Positions 60,601 through 64,000 of a stretch of DNA of 64,000 nt are shown piece after piece. The notes beneath the pieces are model-generated. The model searched no databases. It had not been told where the DNA came from and worked only from the letters and a program-made list of their open reading frames with translations. This DNA is from Scytalidium lignicola (lineage: Eukaryota; Ascomycota; Leotiomycetes). The stretch is from assembly GCA_002812745.2 (NCBI GenBank), contig NCSJ02000103.1:62001-126000 (forward strand), given 5' to 3'. Numbering within the stretch: position 1 is the first letter of the stretch; every line of letters begins with the position of its first letter. A program made the position numbers and the translations under genes.

Positions 60601-62678
60601 AAAAAATGCCACAACCACAAAAGGTAACCAGTCAAATAAAATCAAAATCAAAATATTATCCCGCAATAATAATAGGACCGAAAGATGGGGATAGGTCTTC
60701 TCCAGGGCGGAGATATCGTGCCTCATTAGGCGAAGGGTGCAAATTGGGCTTGGTTCAAGTGGTCCTACGGTTTTGTTTTTTTTTTCGTATGCTAGGGACC
60801 TGCCCCGCCAATACAATTACAGTACAGAGCGCTGGAACCCCATGGGAAAAAGGAGGCAGACCCTGATTGCAGATAGAGCATGTCTGGAGTCATGTCCGGA
60901 GAGGATGAGGGTGAGCACATCTGGGGAGTAACCCTACTCTTTTCTTTTTTTACGAGGCACCCTGGTAATATCGTGTACGAAGTACTTTGTACTGTACATT
61001 GCTCGGATTATAGCAAATTAATATCAAGCGCGTAAGACAGGAAGAAAAGTATTGTTGGTACTGTATTGTTTTGGAGTGCATGCATGTGCAGAGTTGATAG
61101 AAGAGGAATCTAGACGCAGGCAATCTCGCGCGGCATCTCTCATCCTGTTTCCTGCTTTCCTTCACGCGGATGTAAAAGTGTGCAGATACCAATCCATGTC
61201 GATTGCATCGCCGAAGTCGCTCAGTACAGTAATACAGGTGATTACAGATGATTTGGTAGTTCACTACTCTGTAAAGATCTATTTTCTCATGCTGGTTTAT
61301 TTTTATTGTCGTGTTTCTTGCTAGACCTTTTCGTCGTTGTTCGCCATTTGATGTAGGCGCCAACGGCCCCTGATCAACCCATACCACCCATGACCCGTAA
61401 ATGTTTTTGTACAGTACTATTGTAATGGTACCGGTACCATGTGTCACCAGCTTCCCAGCTCTAGCTCACCAACCAACAGGTTAGCAAAGGCAGCGAAATT
61501 GGAAAACTTCAAAGGGCGCTGGACTGACCAGCAGGTGACTTGCTTCTCGGCCCTCTTTGGATGACTCCTCCGTGTATGCTCAGCTCCAATGGCGCCCAAA
61601 TAATAGCCACCAACAGCTTCCTCAACTATCATCAACCACGAGTACGTACTGTACGTACTGTGCCCATGGCCCGATGTCCAGGCCCTTTTTTTTCCGTGTG
61701 TGAGTGTTTTGTACTGTACTACTACCACTGGCTACGTAACTGGACTCACTCCCTGAGGCCACCAACAAATCCCCCCATGTTTTCTCCCCCCGCCTGCGCT
61801 TAGCAAAACCCCCTGCAAAAACGGGCCGATTATTTCTTTCTGCTGGGGGCGTTTGGACTTTTCCCCATGGGCTCACGGCCGACCAGGGCATTTCCCATTT
61901 TACGTGCACGCGACGAGCGCCATCCCAGCAGCCCAACCAGGGTTGACCCCTTCCTAGCGTGTTCCCTGCTCAAATTATTTCGCCGGCGCCAGCAATAAGC
62001 TTCGCCCTAGTGGAGCGCGCTAAAACCCTGGCTCCGTGGGTTCCTTGCTGCTTCGAGGTTGTCCCTGGCCGCTTTGGGGTCTCTCCCGTGACTTATCCTC
62101 GGCCATTCACGGTCACGTTTTGCCATGGGATTTTTTTTTTNGGTTCGTCCTCATACGTTCATACGCTCACTCAGACACTGACTGACACACACAAATTTTC
62201 TCTCTCTCTGCTCTGTGCTCTGTGCTCTGGTCCCCTTGGTCCCTTGTTTTGGTCCTAGACCCTCTTTTCCCTGGCAGCGGCGATGGTGGGTCCTTCCCAT
62301 CAGGGCGTGTTGTTTTGTTGTTGTTGCTCCAGACCCCATATGGAGAGAGCGAGAGAGAGAAGATGCAAGGTCGCCAGGTGGTGGGAAGAGGAGAAAGCTT
62401 TCGTGTGGGACCATGCCTGCTCCTGCTCCTGCTGCTACTCCTGACCCTGCTCCGTGCTTGCTCATGTTCGTCTCCTCTCCCTCTTCAGTTGCAAAATAAA
62501 TAAAGATCCTCGACTGCCCCCGTCGTGGACCTCTTTTTTCTTCTTCCCTCTCTACCTGCTTTCCTCTTCAACTCTCCTCACAGCCAAGGACTAGCAGCAA
62601 GCAGCAGTTCCTCCTTTCAAGTTACAATCAATTCGTTTTGATACCCCAGCTGCAGCTACAACAACCCCAACCTTCACA
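57668..62678. other. Long upstream region of the hexose transporter gene
   Basis: About 5 kb without a supported gene. It contains many GTACTGTAC-type motifs (for example near 57670, 59477-59504, 60342, 60975-60998, 61409, 61642-61661 and 61711), an AAACT microsatellite at 58233-58267, and several homopolymer runs with ambiguous bases (near 58478, 60211, 62141). From about 62170 the strand is rich in CTCT and CCTG tracts, and from 62520 a pyrimidine-rich leader precedes the transporter ATG. The length suggests an extended promoter or an unseen non-coding RNA. Confidence 0.5.
58233..58267. repeat. AAACT pentanucleotide microsatellite, 7 copies
   Basis: Seven perfect copies of AAACT in non-coding DNA upstream of the hexose transporter. 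A natural candidate for strain-length variation. Confidence 0.95.
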
Positions 62679-64000
62679 ATGCCTGGTGGTGCAGTTAACT
62701 TGGTCGCTACGACCGATGTCGAGCGTATCGAAGCTCCCGTCACCCTGAAGGCGTACCTCATGTGCGCCTTCGCCGCCTTCGGTGGTATCTTCTTCGGTTT
62801 CGACTCCGGATACATCAACGGTGTGCTCGGCATGAACCAATTCATCCACCTCATCCAAGGTCTTCCAGTCCCTGGCCCCGATGCCACGTCCGCAGAACTC
62901 GCCGCCTTCATTCTTCCCGACTGGAAGAAGTCCCTGATCACCTCCATTCTCTCTGCCGGTACCTTCTTCGGTGCTTTGATTGCCGGTGATCTCGCTGACT
63001 GGATCGGTCGTCGAACCACCATCATTTTCGGTTGCGGTATCTTCCTCATCGGTACCATCCTCCAAACCGCCGTCAATGGCTTGGGTCTCATCGTTGCCGG
63101 TCGTCTCATTGCCGGTTTCGGTGTTGGCTTCGTCTCTGCCATCATTATCCTCTACATGTCCGAGATCTGCCCCCGCAAGGTCCGTGGTGCTCTTGTCTCG
63201 GGCTACCAGTTCTGTATCACCATCGGTCTCCTGCTCGCCTCTTGCGTCGACTATGGAACTGAGAAGCGAACGGATACCGGTGCCTACCGTATCCCCATTG
63301 CCCTCCAGATGGCCTGGGCTTTGATCCTTGCCGGTGGTCTCGCAATGCTCCCAGAATCCCCACGTTACTTTGTCAAGAAGGGTAACCTCGAGAAGGCGAC
63401 CATCGTCTTGGCCCGACTCCGTGGCCAGCCTGAAGGATCTGAGTTCGTTCAACAAGAATTGGCCGAGATTGTCGCTAACAACGAGTACGAAATGTCCGTC
63501 ATCCCACAAAGCGGCTACTGGAGCTCCTGGGCCAACTGCTTCAAGGGTGGTCTCTTCAACCCCAGCTCCAACGTCCGCCGAACCATCTTGGGTACTTCCC
63601 TCCAGATGATGCAACAGCTGACTGGTATCAACTTCATCTTCTACTTCGGTACCACCTTCTTCCAGCAACTCGGCACCATCAAGAACCCCTTCTTGATGTC
63701 CCTCATCACCACCCTCGTCAACGTGTGCTCGACCCCCATTTCCTTCTACATCATTGAGAAGTATGGTCGTCGTCCAATCATGATCTACGGTGCTCTTGGA
63801 ATGTTCATTTGCGAGTTCATCGTCGGTATCATTGGTGTCACCGCTGGTCGTGAGTCCCAGCACGACAACTCTGCCGTCTCTGCCATGATTGCCATCATCT
63901 GTCTCTACATCTTCTTCTTTGCCACTACTTGGGGTCCTTGTAAGTTCTACTTTAGCAATCCACTCCCCAAATAATTTAAAGTTGAATACTAACAGTCGAT
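62679..64000 (+). CDS. MFS hexose/sugar transporter, 3' partial
   Basis: Exon 1 is 62679-63939 (420 residues plus one base), then an intron starts with GTAAGT at 63940. A TACTAAC branch site lies at 63987-63993, too close to the AG at 63994-63995 for that AG to be a comfortable acceptor, so the acceptor is probably just beyond the window. The sugar-porter motifs are clear: FGFDSGYINGVLGM in TM1, DWIGRRTT after TM2, YMSEICPRKVRGALVSGYQF, PESPRYFVKKG, QQLTGINFIFYFGTTFF and EKYGRRP. The last coding block seen is FFATTWGP. Members bring glucose and related hexoses across the plasma membrane. Codon use is strongly C-ending compared with most of the window, as expected for a highly expressed gene. 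Substrate and affinity cannot be told from sequence. Confidence 0.95.

Noticed and set aside
62628..63863. 411-codon open frame on the minus strand across the hexose transporter gene
   Set aside because: It is the antisense shadow of a codon-biased, C-ending gene. Its Asp/Glu/Gly-rich translation is typical of such shadows and shows no domain.
63994..64000. AG at 63994-63995 as the acceptor of the transporter intron
   Set aside because: It lies within two bases of the TACTAAC branch site, and the resulting residues after TTWGP do not look like the family. The true acceptor is probably past the window.

Overview
This window reads as a filamentous ascomycete chromosome segment, most likely a helotialean (Leotiomycetes, Sclerotiniaceae-like) fungus. 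The grounds are the eukaryotic gene content, many short GT-AG introns (about 45-120 nt) with CTAAC-like branch sites, fungal-specific families (Fta1/CENP-L, GH128 glucanase, DUF3716, GPI-anchored Ser/Gly-rich protein, OM14-like protein) and AT-rich intergenic DNA. The genus is inference; no marker gene is present. Exon maps were built by hand from splice signals and reading-frame continuity.

Layout. 1-1287: C-terminal part of a mitochondrial PDK/BCKDK-type kinase. 5.8-7.9 kb: vacuolar Ca2+/H+ exchanger. 10.0-13.8 kb: Rad5/Rad16-type SNF2 ATPase with an embedded RING finger. 14.5-15.1 kb: an unusual five-exon histone-H3-fold gene. 16.0-20.0 kb (minus): ESF1 ribosome-biogenesis factor and peroxisomal 3-ketoacyl-CoA thiolase. 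20-24.5 kb: gene-poor, with one unresolved spliced gene. 24.6-32.8 kb: GPI-anchored GH128 glucanase, seven-exon GMC oxidoreductase, GPI-anchored Cys-rich wall protein. 33.4-40.5 kb: CDP-diacylglycerol synthase (minus), ATRIP/Rad26-type checkpoint protein, CENP-L/Fta1. 41.5-44.0 kb: two small lineage-restricted-looking genes with C-terminal coiled coils, one with DUF3716. 44.6-49.8 kb: BOS1 SNARE, thiamin pyrophosphokinase divergent from MIA40, OM14-like protein. 50.3-52.2 kb: an intronless enolase pseudogene whose 3' end runs into a Ty3/Gypsy-type reverse-transcriptase relic. 52.2-62.7 kb: long, mostly non-coding tract with one candidate small spliced gene and many GTACTGTAC-type motifs. 62.7 kb to end: start of a hexose transporter gene.

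The genes are independent housekeeping and accessory units, not one pathway cluster. Several touch mitochondria (kinase, MIA40, OM14-like) and several touch chromosome maintenance (SNF2/RING ATPase, ATRIP, CENP-L, H3-like protein).

A technical point matters for anyone using this sequence. All but one of the ambiguous bases (n) directly abut a homopolymer run; the exception, near 15147, sits in an A/T-rich stretch next to a run of A. In every coding case checked (10905, 12305, 34756, 33443) leaving the n out gives the conserved reading frame, so the n marks an uncertain homopolymer length and not a real extra base. The most interesting biology is the divergent H3-fold gene and the enolase/retroelement junction.
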